A stretch of DNA of 44,500 nt from contig NZ_BDCK01000055.1 of NCBI RefSeq assembly GCF_001613465.1, positions 1-44,500 on the forward strand, given 5' to 3'. The notes under the pieces are model-generated. The model did no database searches. It saw only the letters and a list, made by a program, of their open reading frames with translations, and had not been told where the DNA came from. This document shows, piece by piece, positions 25,220-32,760 of this stretch. Origin of the DNA: Nocardia niwae NBRC 108934 = DSM 45340 (GTDB lineage Bacteria; Actinomycetota; Actinomycetes; Mycobacteriales; Mycobacteriaceae). Position numbers and translations under genes: made by a program. How positions within the stretch are numbered: the stretch's first letter is position 1; every line of letters starts with the position of its first letter.

Positions 25220-25289
25220 AGGGCGCGGCCTCATCGACCCGACAGTGCCCTTCGATTCAGAACCGATGCGACGGGGGGCCGAAAACGCG

Positions 25290-25321
25290 GCGCCCGCCCC
25301 GGAGATTTCCGGAGCGGGCGC
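25290..25321 (-). terminator. Hairpin terminator downstream of the GNAT gene
   Basis: An 8-bp GC stem (25290-25297 with 25314-25321) continues into CCGGA/TCCGG with a four-base loop. On the minus strand it is followed by a short T run (GTTTTC). It separates the GNAT gene from the chelatase gene. Confidence 0.75.
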
Positions 25322-25342
25322 GAAGTGGCGGCACGGAGGCTG

Positions 25343-25798
25343 CTACTCCCCTCCCCTGCGCATCGGCACGTTCGCGACGCCGTCCTCGTCGAATTCTTCG
25401 CCGTCGACCTTGAAGCCGTGCTTGGTGTACAGGTCGATCAGGTAGCTCTGGGCGCTCAGACGTACCGTCGCCGAGCCGACCTCGGCCAGCGCCGCCTGCA
25501 GCAGGCGCGTGGTGTATCCGTGCCCGCGGGCGGGCGCCGCGGTGCAGAGCCTCCCGATGCGGAAACTCTTCACACCGTCGTGGTGCTCCTCGCACAGCCG
25601 CAGTGTGGCGATGACCTCGCCCTCGTCATCGAGCCAGAAGTGCCGCGTCTCGGGAAGCAGATCCTTCCCGTCCAGTTCGGGATACGCGCACTTCTGCTCG
25701 ACGACGAAGACTTCGACGCGAAGTTTCAACAGCTGGTAGAGCGTCGCGGTATCGAGATCCTGCGCCCAGGAACGTTTGAGAGCAACCGTTGACATCAT
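25343..25798 (-). CDS. ElaA-like GNAT acetyltransferase
   Basis: 151 residues starting from paired ATG codons (25798 or 25795), with AAGG upstream. The GNAT fold is plain: LYQLLKLRVEVFVVEQKCAYPELDG is the ElaA-type opening, ATLRLCEEHHDGVKSFRIGRLC gives strands 3-4, and ARGHGYTTRLLQAAL is the acetyl-CoA pyrophosphate loop (R/Q-x-x-G-x-G/A type). The protein ends in LYTKHGFKVDGEEFDEDGVANVPMRR. Its substrate is unknown. It follows mqo with only 19 bases between, so the two are probably one transcript ended by the hairpin at 25290-25321. The order equals Rv2851c-Rv2852c. Confidence 0.88.
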   Translation of the reverse strand: MMSTVALKRSWAQDLDTATLYQLLKLRVEVFVVEQKCAYPELDGKDLLPETRHFWLDDEGEVIATLRLCEEHHDGVKSFRIGRLCTAAPARGHGYTTRLLQAALAEVGSATVRLSAQSYLIDLYTKHGFKVDGEEFDEDGVANVPMRRGGE

Positions 25799-25817
25799 CG
25801 CGCCTTGCTATCACAAC

Positions 25818-27332
25818 CTAGGCGTTCGCCGCGACCCCCGCGTGTTTCGGCGTGTTGTCGCCGCCGTCGACCAGGTTCAGCGCCTTGGAGGTCCAATCCC
25901 ACACTTCGTGGAACAGCGCCGGGTCCTCGGAGAGCTTCACGCCCAGCGAGGGCACCATCTCCTTCAGCTTCGGCGTCCACTCGGCGTACTCCTGCGGGAA
26001 GCACCGCTGCAGCACGTCCAGCATGGCGGTGACGCAGGTGGAGGCGCCCGGGGAGGCGCCGAGCAGACCGGCGATGGTGCCGTCCTGCGCGGCGATCACG
26101 GCGGTGCCGAACTCGAGCACGCCGCCCACGCCCTTGCGGCGGATGACCTGCACGCGCTGGCCGGCGGTGATCAGCTCCCAGTCCCTGGCCTCGGCGCGCG
26201 GAATGAACTCCGACAGCGTGACCACCTTGCCCGCCTCGGACTTCAGCAGCTCACTGACCAGGTACTTGGTCAGGCCGAGTTCGGTGACGCCGACGCCGAG
26301 CAGCGAGAAGATGTTGTTCGGCCGCACCGACTTGAACAGGTCGGTGTTCTTGCCGTCCTTGAGGAACTTCGGCGTCCAGCCCGCGTACGGGCCGAACAGC
26401 AGGCCCGGCTTGCCCTTGATCACGCGGGTGTCCAGGTGCGGAACCGACATCGGCGGGGCGCCGACCGCGGCCTTGCCGTACACCTTGGCCTCGTGCTGCT
26501 GGATCAGCGCCGGGTTGACGCAGCGGAAGAACTGACCGCTGACCGGGAACCCGCCGAATCCCCTCGCCTCCCTGATGCCTGCCTTCTGCAGCAGCGGCAG
26601 GGCGCCGCCGCCCGCGCCGACGAAGACGAACTTGCTGATCAGCGTGCGCGTCTCCCGGGTGCGCACGTTGCGCACGGTAACCAGCCAGGACCCGTCGGAC
26701 TGCTTGGACAGGTCGCGCACCTCGTGCCCGAAGGCCAGGTCCGCGCCGGAGGCGCCGAGATAGGCGAGCAGTTCCTGGGTGAGGGAGCCGAAGTCGATGT
26801 CGGTGCCGCCGTCGGTCCAGTTCAGCGCGATCGGGTCGCTGAAGTCGCGTCCGCGCGCCATCAGCGGCAACCGCCGGGTGAACTCGTCGGGGCTGTCGAT
26901 GAACTCCATGCCCTCGAACAGCGGGTGCGGCGCCAGGGCTTCGTACCGCTTGCGCAGGTACTCCACGTTGTCGGCGCCGTGCACGAAGCTGACATGCGGG
27001 ATCGGGTTGATGAAGGCGGACGGGTCACGGAGGATGCCGTTCTCCACGCCGTAGGACCAGAACTGGCGGGAGACCTGGAACCGCTCGTTGATGTCGACGG
27101 CCTTGGTGATGTCCACCGAGCCGTCCGGCAGCTGCGGGCTGTAGTTCAGCTCGCAGAGCGCGGAGTGCCCGGTACCCGCGTTGTTCCACGGATCGCTGCT
27201 CTCCGCCGCGGCGGCGTCGAGCCGCTCGAACAGGGAGATCGACCAGTCCGGCTGCAGCTGCCGCAGCAGCGCGCCGAGAGTGGCACTCATGATGCCGGCA
27301 CCGATGAGTACTACATCGGTCTTTTCAGTCAT
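25818..27332 (-). CDS. mqo: Malate:quinone oxidoreductase
   Basis: 504 residues from the ATG at 27332; an in-frame GTG at 27347 with AAGGAAG upstream, and longer starts, are possible. Mqo is a peripheral-membrane FAD enzyme that oxidises malate to oxaloacetate and passes electrons to menaquinone, bypassing NAD-dependent malate dehydrogenase. The dinucleotide-binding start TDVVLIGAGIMSATLGALL is intact, as are SSDPWNNAGTGHSALCELNY, FVFVGAGGGALPLLQKAGI, GLLFGPYAGWTPKFLK and LLGASPGASTCVTAMLDVL. It is divergent from an alpha/beta hydrolase gene across a 300-bp region that holds a DtxR-like inverted repeat. Confidence 0.96.
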   Translation of the reverse strand: MTEKTDVVLIGAGIMSATLGALLRQLQPDWSISLFERLDAAAAESSDPWNNAGTGHSALCELNYSPQLPDGSVDITKAVDINERFQVSRQFWSYGVENGILRDPSAFINPIPHVSFVHGADNVEYLRKRYEALAPHPLFEGMEFIDSPDEFTRRLPLMARGRDFSDPIALNWTDGGTDIDFGSLTQELLAYLGASGADLAFGHEVRDLSKQSDGSWLVTVRNVRTRETRTLISKFVFVGAGGGALPLLQKAGIREARGFGGFPVSGQFFRCVNPALIQQHEAKVYGKAAVGAPPMSVPHLDTRVIKGKPGLLFGPYAGWTPKFLKDGKNTDLFKSVRPNNIFSLLGVGVTELGLTKYLVSELLKSEAGKVVTLSEFIPRAEARDWELITAGQRVQVIRRKGVGGVLEFGTAVIAAQDGTIAGLLGASPGASTCVTAMLDVLQRCFPQEYAEWTPKLKEMVPSLGVKLSEDPALFHEVWDWTSKALNLVDGGDNTPKHAGVAANA

Positions 27333-27465
27333 GGCAGCGTTCGGCACGGGTAGATCGACTTCCTTGTCCTTCTGCGCGGGCCCACCGGGCGGGTGGACCT
27401 GCCTGGGCACGGTGTGGTTGTGGCTCGGTTCCGGCGACCGCCGGCCCCGAACGGCATGGCGGGAT

Positions 27466-27489
27466 TTAGGTTACCCGTCGTTCACCTAA
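27466..27489. promoter_or_regulatory. Inverted repeat between mqo and the hydrolase gene (iron-box-like half sites)
   Basis: TTAGGT (27466-27471) and ACCTAA (27484-27489) are perfect inverted half sites 12 bases apart. The half sites equal those of the DtxR/IdeR iron box, but the full consensus is 19 bp, whereas this element is 24 bp. It may be a variant or a different regulator's site. Confidence 0.4.
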
Positions 27490-27619
27490 GCCCAATTGTG
27501 CACCTCACCACGCCGCCACCCCGCAGCGAACCTGCCGAATGTGCGGAATGCGACAGAGATCGTCGTCACTCGGGCGGCGGGCGGGCGGCCATGGTCTGTC
27601 GGTGCGTGACGCTGTCCAA

Positions 27620-27625
27620 TACATT
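27620..27625 (+). promoter_or_regulatory. Predicted -10 box of the leaderless hydrolase gene
   Basis: TACATT lies six bases before the GTG at 27632, with no ribosome site. Confidence 0.5.
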
Positions 27626-27631
27626 GGTCGC

Positions 27632-28702
27632 GTGACGAACGAACAGTCGCTTGCCGAACCGGTCAGCACTTCGCCGGATGGCGAAGGTTGGCGCCCCGAC
27701 GTCCTGGGTCCGCAGTACGAGCAGCGCACGCTGCCCCTGGGCCCCGATCCCGACGGCGAGGGCGAGGGCGAGGTGGTCGCCACACTGGTGCGCTACGTGC
27801 CCTCCGGCGTCGTCGAGCAGACCGCGGGCGCGGTGCTCTACGTCCACGGCTTCACCGACTACTTCTTCCAGGAGCACCTCGCCGAGCACTTCGCCGCGCG
27901 CGGGTTCCAGTTCTACGCACTCGACCTGCGCAAATGCGGACGGTCCCTGCGTGATGGGCACACCCCGCACTATGTGACGGATCTCGCTTTCTACGACCGG
28001 GAGCTGGCCGAGGCACTGCGGATCATCCGGGCCGAGACCGGTGCTCCGGTCGTGCTCAACGCCCACTCCACGGGCGGTCTGGTCGTGTCGCTGTGGCTGG
28101 ATCGGCTCAACCGCGCCGAGGGAACGGCCGCGGCCGGCATCACCGGTGTGGTGCTCAACAGCCCGTGGTTCGACCTGCAGGGTCCGGCGTACTACCGCAG
28201 CATCGGAACGCCGATCATCAAAGCGGTCGGACGGTTCAGGAAGATGGCCCAGCTACCCGGCGGCAAGATCAGCGCCTACGGCGACAGCCTGCACCACTCG
28301 GTGTCCGGCGAGTGGAACTACAACTTGGACTGGAAACCGTTGCACGGCTTCCCGGTCCGGCTCGGCTGGCTGCGGGCGATCCGCAACGGCCACGCTCGGC
28401 TGCACCAAGGCCTCGACATCGGCGTCCCCTCGCTCATCCTGCGCTCCCGGATGACCAAGTTCGCCAAGGAGTACGGCCCCGCCGTGGACGTGGCCGACGC
28501 GGTGCTCGACGTCAGGCAGATCCAGCGCTGGTCGGGCTGCCTCGGCGATCGCACGAACATGGTGCCGATCGACGGCGCCAAGCACGATGTGTTTCTCTCC
28601 GGCCCCAAACCGCTGGCCCAGGCGTTCCGCGAACTCGACAGCTGGCTGGACTGGCTGGCCGCCTATCAGGCGGACGCGAACTCACCAGAGGCTGGTGCGT
28701 AG
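27632..28702 (+). CDS. Alpha/beta hydrolase, Rv2854-like (lysophospholipase type)
   Basis: 356 residues from the GTG at 27632. It has a monoacylglycerol-lipase-like fold: oxyanion region VLYVHGFTDYF, then FYALDLRKCGRS, and nucleophile elbow NAHSTGGLVVSLW, in which the A-H-S-T-G stretch places Ser at the usual GxSxG position with Ala in place of the first Gly. A lid segment follows (LNSPWFDLQGPAYYR), and the catalytic His lies in MVPIDGAKHDVFLS. There is no signal peptide. The likely substrate is a glycerol- or phospholipid-derived ester; this is inference from the family. The synteny mqo-hydrolase agrees with Rv2852c-Rv2854. Its 3' end overlaps the convergent gene at 28682 by 21 bases. Confidence 0.88.
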   Translation: MTNEQSLAEPVSTSPDGEGWRPDVLGPQYEQRTLPLGPDPDGEGEGEVVATLVRYVPSGVVEQTAGAVLYVHGFTDYFFQEHLAEHFAARGFQFYALDLRKCGRSLRDGHTPHYVTDLAFYDRELAEALRIIRAETGAPVVLNAHSTGGLVVSLWLDRLNRAEGTAAAGITGVVLNSPWFDLQGPAYYRSIGTPIIKAVGRFRKMAQLPGGKISAYGDSLHHSVSGEWNYNLDWKPLHGFPVRLGWLRAIRNGHARLHQGLDIGVPSLILRSRMTKFAKEYGPAVDVADAVLDVRQIQRWSGCLGDRTNMVPIDGAKHDVFLSGPKPLAQAFRELDSWLDWLAAYQADANSPEAGA

Positions 28703-29245
28703 CACGATCTCGGTGGCCAGTTCGTGGTCGGCCTCGGTGGCCACGTCGGTGACGTCCACCTCCACCACCCGGAACTCGCCGTAGACGAACCGCCCCGAGG
28801 TGTCGGCCACCTGGCGCGGCAGATTCTTGGTGACCAGCAGCGTGGTCGGCACCTCGACCGGGCCGGTCGCCGCGTCCGCCACCGCCCCGTCGGCGCCGGG
28901 GGTGGCCGGATGACCGCGATCGGCCACCACCAGGCTCTGGAAACGGCCGAATCCGCGCGCGCACGCCTGCCAGGCCAGCACGGCGCCCGCACCGCACCCG
29001 GCCACGTTCACCCACGGCAGCCCCAGGGCGTCCAGGATCGCGGTGACGCCGGCCGCGTCCAGACCCTCGATCGACTCCACCGCGAAGGTACGCAGATCCG
29101 AATTGTGCAGCCGGGCGCACACCTGATCGAAGACATCCGCCGGGTCGCCCGCGTCGGGCAGCAGCAGCACGCTGTGCCGGGATTCCGGCCCGCCGATCCG
29201 CACGGTCCACGCCCGGTCACCCACCGTGATCTGCCGAGATTCCAT
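28682..29245 (-). CDS. Degenerate alpha/beta-hydrolase-fold protein
   Basis: 187 residues. The N-terminal strands (WTVRIGGPESRHSVLLLPDAGD, LRTFAVESIEG) and the strand-turn-helix LPWVNVAGCGAGAVLAWQACARG follow the alpha/beta hydrolase pattern, but the elbow reads GCGAG, so the usual nucleophile position is Gly, not Ser. The protein is also shorter than active members and lacks a clear His at the end. It is probably non-catalytic, or a remnant. TAGCGT eight bases before the ATG suggests a leaderless transcript, so it appears to be expressed. It converges with, and overlaps, the active hydrolase gene. Confidence 0.65.
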   Translation of the reverse strand: MESRQITVGDRAWTVRIGGPESRHSVLLLPDAGDPADVFDQVCARLHNSDLRTFAVESIEGLDAAGVTAILDALGLPWVNVAGCGAGAVLAWQACARGFGRFQSLVVADRGHPATPGADGAVADAATGPVEVPTTLLVTKNLPRQVADTSGRFVYGEFRVVEVDVTDVATEADHELATEIVLRTSLW

Positions 29246-29253
29246 GCCGAATC

Positions 29254-29259
29254 ACGCTA
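29254..29259 (-). promoter_or_regulatory. Predicted -10 box of the degenerate hydrolase gene
   Basis: TAGCGT on the minus strand, eight bases before the ATG at 29245. Confidence 0.4.
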
Positions 29260-29301
29260 CACGGATCACGGCGCCGCGGCGGTGGGTCGGGGGTGCCGGA
29301 T

Positions 29302-29694
29302 TCAGGCGAGCAGGCGCATCCCGGCCCGCTCACCTGCGTTGGGATCGAAGGTGACGGTCAGCTCACAGCCGGCCTCCTGACCGAGCTGCTGGATCAGCGC
29401 GTCGGCGAAGTCCGCGCCGTCGGCGGCCCGGCGCAGCGCCTGGCGCACGGTGTCGGCGCGCTCCACCACGATTTCGCTCGAATCGAGCAGTCCGAGCAGC
29501 ACGTCGGTGACGGCCTCCGGGTCCTGCTTGTAGCCGCGGCGCAGCACCCAGTGGATCTCGGCGAGCACGATCATCGTGATGTAGCCGGGTTTGCTCTCGG
29601 TGAGCCCGTCTATCACCTGATTGGCCCGCGCGGACTGCTCCGGGTCGTCCTGAGTGAGGTAGCGGATCAGTACATTCGCGTCCAGGCCGATCAT
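29302..29694 (-). CDS. vapC: PIN-domain toxin (VapC family)
   Basis: 130 residues. PIN domains are Mg-dependent ribonucleases; VapC toxins usually cut tRNA or rRNA. The acidic residues are in place: Asp5 in MIGLDANVLI, Glu46 in MIVLAEIHWVL, Asp98 in ADFADALIQQLG, and Asp117 in VTFDPNA. Its ATG overlaps the antitoxin stop by four bases, the standard layout of such pairs. Nothing indicates inactivation. Confidence 0.9.
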   Translation of the reverse strand: MIGLDANVLIRYLTQDDPEQSARANQVIDGLTESKPGYITMIVLAEIHWVLRRGYKQDPEAVTDVLLGLLDSSEIVVERADTVRQALRRAADGADFADALIQQLGQEAGCELTVTFDPNAGERAGMRLLA

Positions 29695-29939
29695 CCGTGC
29701 TTGCCTTCCACGACGTTGCCCGCGATGGCCTCGTTCATCTCGGCGAGGCCGATCGACGAACCGGACCAGCCCACGATGCCCTTGAGCGCCTTGATGGTGC
29801 GCGTCTCGGGCACCAGTTCGTAGGTGCCGCCGGGCGTGGGGACGAACGCGACCCGCACGCCCGTGCGCAGGCCCATCGCCACCCGCACGTCGATCGGAAT
29901 CGTGATCTGCCCCTTGCTCGTGACCGTTGCCGACACCAC
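29691..29939 (-). CDS. vapB: AbrB/SpoVT-type antitoxin (VapB family)
   Basis: 82 residues from the GTG at 29939, chosen for GAGGGG a few bases upstream; starts at 29978, 29981 or 29987 would add up to 16 residues. The N-terminus is a swapped-hairpin AbrB domain (ATVTSKGQITIPIDVRVAMGL, then VRVAFVPTPGGTYELVPE) that binds the operator. The C-terminal part (KGIVGWSGSSIGLAEMNEAI) should wrap the toxin. A cluster of repeated half sites lies 70-110 bp upstream and is a good candidate for autoregulation. Confidence 0.88.
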   Translation of the reverse strand: MVSATVTSKGQITIPIDVRVAMGLRTGVRVAFVPTPGGTYELVPETRTIKALKGIVGWSGSSIGLAEMNEAIAGNVVEGKHG

Positions 29940-30008
29940 ATTCGCCCCTCGGCTGCTGGGTCTCTTCTCCGCCGCCATCATCCTCACCCGACCATGCCGA
30001 TCGACTCC

Positions 30009-30047
30009 GCCTTACTTGGAGCCGAAATCCTTACTGCAAGGTAAGGC
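30009..30047. promoter_or_regulatory. Probable operator of the toxin-antitoxin pair
   Basis: Two direct copies of CCTTACT (30010-30016, 30029-30035) and one inverted copy, GTAAGGC (30041-30047). The second and third form an 18-bp inverted repeat with a six-base centre. The array lies between the antitoxin and cobQ. I read it as a cooperative AbrB-type binding array. Confidence 0.5.
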
Positions 30048-30062
30048 GCAGGGTGGTTCGCG

Positions 30063-31601
30063 TCAACCGATGCGGTCGCTCGCGAGCACCGTATCGGTGG
30101 CCAGGACGGGCAGATCGGCGGGCGCGCCGTCGGCCAGCAGGCGCTCGAACGCGGCGAGGTCGAGATGGTCTTCGATCAGATCGGCCAGCAGATCCAGCTG
30201 GGCGGCACGCACCGTCGCGACCGAGACGTCTGCGGCCGCAACGAAACCCGACCGGCCCGCCGCCCCGGCCACCGTGCGCAGCCACCCGCGGCGGAAGTCG
30301 TCGGACTCCAGCAACCCGTGCAGGTGGGTGCCCCACACCGCGCCGCGGACGCTGCCCTCCGGCTCGCCGTCGATGGTGAGCCAGGCCGGATCCGCGTGGT
30401 GCGTGACCCGGCCGTGATGGATCTCGTAGCCGCGCACCGGAATTCCCGCGGCATGCCCCGCGCTGCGGCGCAGCACCTTCGGCTCGTCGAATTCCACGGT
30501 GAGGTCGAGCAGTCCGAGCCCGTCCACCTCACCCGCACCCGACTCGACGCGGTCGAGAATGCGGGTGCCGAGCATCTGGTATCCACCGCAGACGCCGAGG
30601 ATCGGCTTGCCCGCGGCGGCCCGGGCCCGCAGTGCGTCGGCGATGCCGGTACGCCGCAACCACCGCAGGTCCGACACCGTCGCCTTGCTGCCGGGCAGGA
30701 CCACCAGATCCGCGTCCGCCAACCGGGACGGTTCGGCCACCCAGCGCACCGCCACGCCGGGTTCGCAGGCCAGCGCCTCCACGTCGGTGGAATTGGAGAT
30801 GCGCGGCAGCCGGATGGCGGCGACGGTGAGCCATTCGGCGCCCACCGGTGGCCGCGGACGGCCGACCGGCGCGTCGGCGAGGGTGCCCAGCGAGTCCTCC
30901 GCGTCGATCCACAAGTCCTCGGCATACGGCAGGACGCCGAGCGTCGGCCGACCGGTGAGTTCGGTGAGACGCTCCAGCCCCGGCCGCAGCAGCTCGACCG
31001 CGCCCCGGAACTTGTTGACGACGAACCCGCAGATCAATCGCTGGTCTTCGGGCTCGAGGATGGCGACGGTGCCGAACAGATGCGCGAGTACCCCGCCGCG
31101 ATCGATGTCCCCGACGAGCAACACCGGCAGCTGCGCGGCGCGCGCCAGACCCATGTTCGCCAGGTCCGTCGCGCGCAGGTTGATCTCGGCGGGTGACCCG
31201 GCGCCCTCGCAGACGACCACGTCGAAGTCGGCGCGCAAGGCGGCGAGTTCTGCGGTTACCACGTCGCGCAGCTCCCGGCGATGCCGGAAATAGTCCTCCG
31301 CGCCGACGGTGCCGATCGCCTTGCCCCGCACCACCAGCTGGGAGCGGCGATCACTGCCGGGCTTGAGCAGCACGGGATTGAACCGCACGCTCGGCTCGAG
31401 CCCGCACGCCTGGGCCTGCAAAGCCTGCGCCCGGCCGATTTCCCCGCCGTCGAGCGTGACCACGGAGTTGTTGGACATGTTCTGGGCCTTGAACGGGGCG
31501 ACGCGCACGCCGCGCCGCGCCAGCATCCGGCAGATCCCGGCCACGACGACGCTCTTGCCCGCGTCCGAGGTCGTACCCGCGACCAGCAGCGCGCCCTTCA
31601 T
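30063..31601 (-). CDS. cobQ: Cobyric acid synthase
   Basis: 512 residues. It amidates four side chains (b, d, e, g) of adenosylcobyrinic acid a,c-diamide using glutamine and ATP. The N-terminal DTBS-like domain begins MKGALLVAGTTSDAGKSVVV, with APFKAQNMSNNSVVT and VVCEGAGSPAEINL. The C-terminal glutaminase half has VVLPGSKATVSDLRWL, the nucleophile Cys in ILGVCGGYQMLG and the His in RGYEIHHGR. The length is normal. No ribosome site precedes the ATG; instead a perfect 10-bp stem ends at the base before it. It is separated from the other cob genes by about 5 kb of unrelated genes. Confidence 0.96.
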   Translation of the reverse strand: MKGALLVAGTTSDAGKSVVVAGICRMLARRGVRVAPFKAQNMSNNSVVTLDGGEIGRAQALQAQACGLEPSVRFNPVLLKPGSDRRSQLVVRGKAIGTVGAEDYFRHRRELRDVVTAELAALRADFDVVVCEGAGSPAEINLRATDLANMGLARAAQLPVLLVGDIDRGGVLAHLFGTVAILEPEDQRLICGFVVNKFRGAVELLRPGLERLTELTGRPTLGVLPYAEDLWIDAEDSLGTLADAPVGRPRPPVGAEWLTVAAIRLPRISNSTDVEALACEPGVAVRWVAEPSRLADADLVVLPGSKATVSDLRWLRRTGIADALRARAAAGKPILGVCGGYQMLGTRILDRVESGAGEVDGLGLLDLTVEFDEPKVLRRSAGHAAGIPVRGYEIHHGRVTHHADPAWLTIDGEPEGSVRGAVWGTHLHGLLESDDFRRGWLRTVAGAAGRSGFVAAADVSVATVRAAQLDLLADLIEDHLDLAAFERLLADGAPADLPVLATDTVLASDRIG

Positions 31602-31639
31602 CGCGGTCCGGCCATCCGGCGTGCGGCCACCGGACCGCG
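31602..31639 (-). promoter_or_regulatory. Hairpin abutting the cobQ start codon
   Basis: CGCGGTCCGG (31602-31611) pairs perfectly with CCGGACCGCG (31630-31639). A second palindrome, GACCGGCC-G-GGCCGGTC (31639-31655), overlaps the mapB stop. Together they may terminate mapB transcription or hinder cobQ translation. Confidence 0.5.
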
Positions 31640-31653
31640 ACCGGCCGGGCCGG

Positions 31654-32517
31654 TCACGGGAGGGTCAGGATCTCGGCCCCCGAGTCGGTGACGACCAAGG
31701 TGTGCTCGAACTGCGCGGTCCACTTGCGATCCTTGGTGACGACGGTCCAGCCGTCGTCCCAGATCTCGTAGTCGATGCCACCGAGGTTGATCATCGGCTC
31801 GATGGTGAACGTCATGCCCGGTTCGATGACCGTCTCCACCGCGGGCTGGTCGTAGTGCAGCACGACCAGCCCGCTGTGGAACGTCGGGCCGACCCCGTGG
31901 CCGGTGAAGTCGCGCACTACGCCGTAGCCGAACCGGTTGGCGTAGGACTCGATGACGCGGCCGATCACGTTCAGCGCCCGGCCCGGCCGCACCGCCTTGA
32001 TCGCCCGCATGGTGGCCTCCTCGGTCCGCTCGACCAGCAGGCGCACCTCCTCGTCGACGTCACCGGCGAGGAACGTCTTGTTGGTGTCGCCGTGCACGCC
32101 GTCGATGTAGGCGGTGACGTCGATGTTGACGATGTCACCGTCCTCGATCACCGTCGAGTCCGGGATGCCATGGCAGATGACCTCGTTCAGCGAGGTGCAG
32201 CACGACTTCGGAAAGCCTTTGTAACCCAGGGTGGACGGGTAAGCCCCGTGGTCGCACATGTACTCGTGCGCGATGCGGTCCAGTTCGTCGGTGGTGACGC
32301 CGGGCGCGACGGCCTTGCCCGCCTCCTCCAGCGCCTGCGCGGCGATCTTGCCCGCGATCCGCATCTTCTCGATCGTCTCCGCGGTCTGCACCCAGGGCTC
32401 GCGTCCCTCGTCGGCGGTCTTCTTCCACGCGTATTCCGGGCGCTCGATGGCGCGCGGCACTTCACGGGTCGGTGACAACGTTCCGGGTACGAGGGGCTTG
32501 CGAGTGCGGACAGACAT
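31654..32517 (-). CDS. map: Methionine aminopeptidase, type I (MapB-like)
   Basis: 287 residues from the ATG at 32517, with TACGCT seven bases upstream. The size and the about 40-residue N-terminal extension with PEYAWKK match mycobacterial MapB (Rv2861c). It removes the initiator Met from new proteins. The two-metal site is complete: Asp residues in DIVNIDVTAYIDGVHGDTNKTF, His in DFTGHGVGPTFH, Glu in FTIEPMINLG and Glu in AQFEHTLVVT; the substrate His is in VICHGIPDS. The gene diverges from the DUF4126 gene; both have predicted -10 boxes just before their starts. Confidence 0.95.
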   Translation of the reverse strand: MSVRTRKPLVPGTLSPTREVPRAIERPEYAWKKTADEGREPWVQTAETIEKMRIAGKIAAQALEEAGKAVAPGVTTDELDRIAHEYMCDHGAYPSTLGYKGFPKSCCTSLNEVICHGIPDSTVIEDGDIVNIDVTAYIDGVHGDTNKTFLAGDVDEEVRLLVERTEEATMRAIKAVRPGRALNVIGRVIESYANRFGYGVVRDFTGHGVGPTFHSGLVVLHYDQPAVETVIEPGMTFTIEPMINLGGIDYEIWDDGWTVVTKDRKWTAQFEHTLVVTDSGAEILTLP

Positions 32518-32524
32518 AGCGAAC

Positions 32525-32530
32525 AGCGTA
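32525..32530 (-). promoter_or_regulatory. Predicted -10 box of leaderless map
   Basis: TACGCT on the minus strand, seven bases before the ATG at 32517. Confidence 0.5.
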
Positions 32531-32748
32531 ATCGGACGACCGCGCCGCTGCCGAGGGCCAGCGGGAACAGCCTCGGACCACGGTCCGGTTCCACCCGGTC
32601 CAGCGCATCGTCCAAAGGACCCGTCCCGAGGTCGCCGGAGGGACATCCATCGGCACCCCGCGCCGGCGATCACCCGGCCGGACATCGCGGCTGTCGATAC
32701 GCATCGACCTCGCCCACGACGTCGTGCCGCGCCGCCGCTGGCTCCCCA

Positions 32749-32754
32749 TACCAT
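32749..32754 (+). promoter_or_regulatory. Predicted -10 box of the leaderless DUF4126 gene
   Basis: TACCAT lies six bases before the GTG at 32761. Confidence 0.5.
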
Positions 32755-32760
32755 GGGCTC

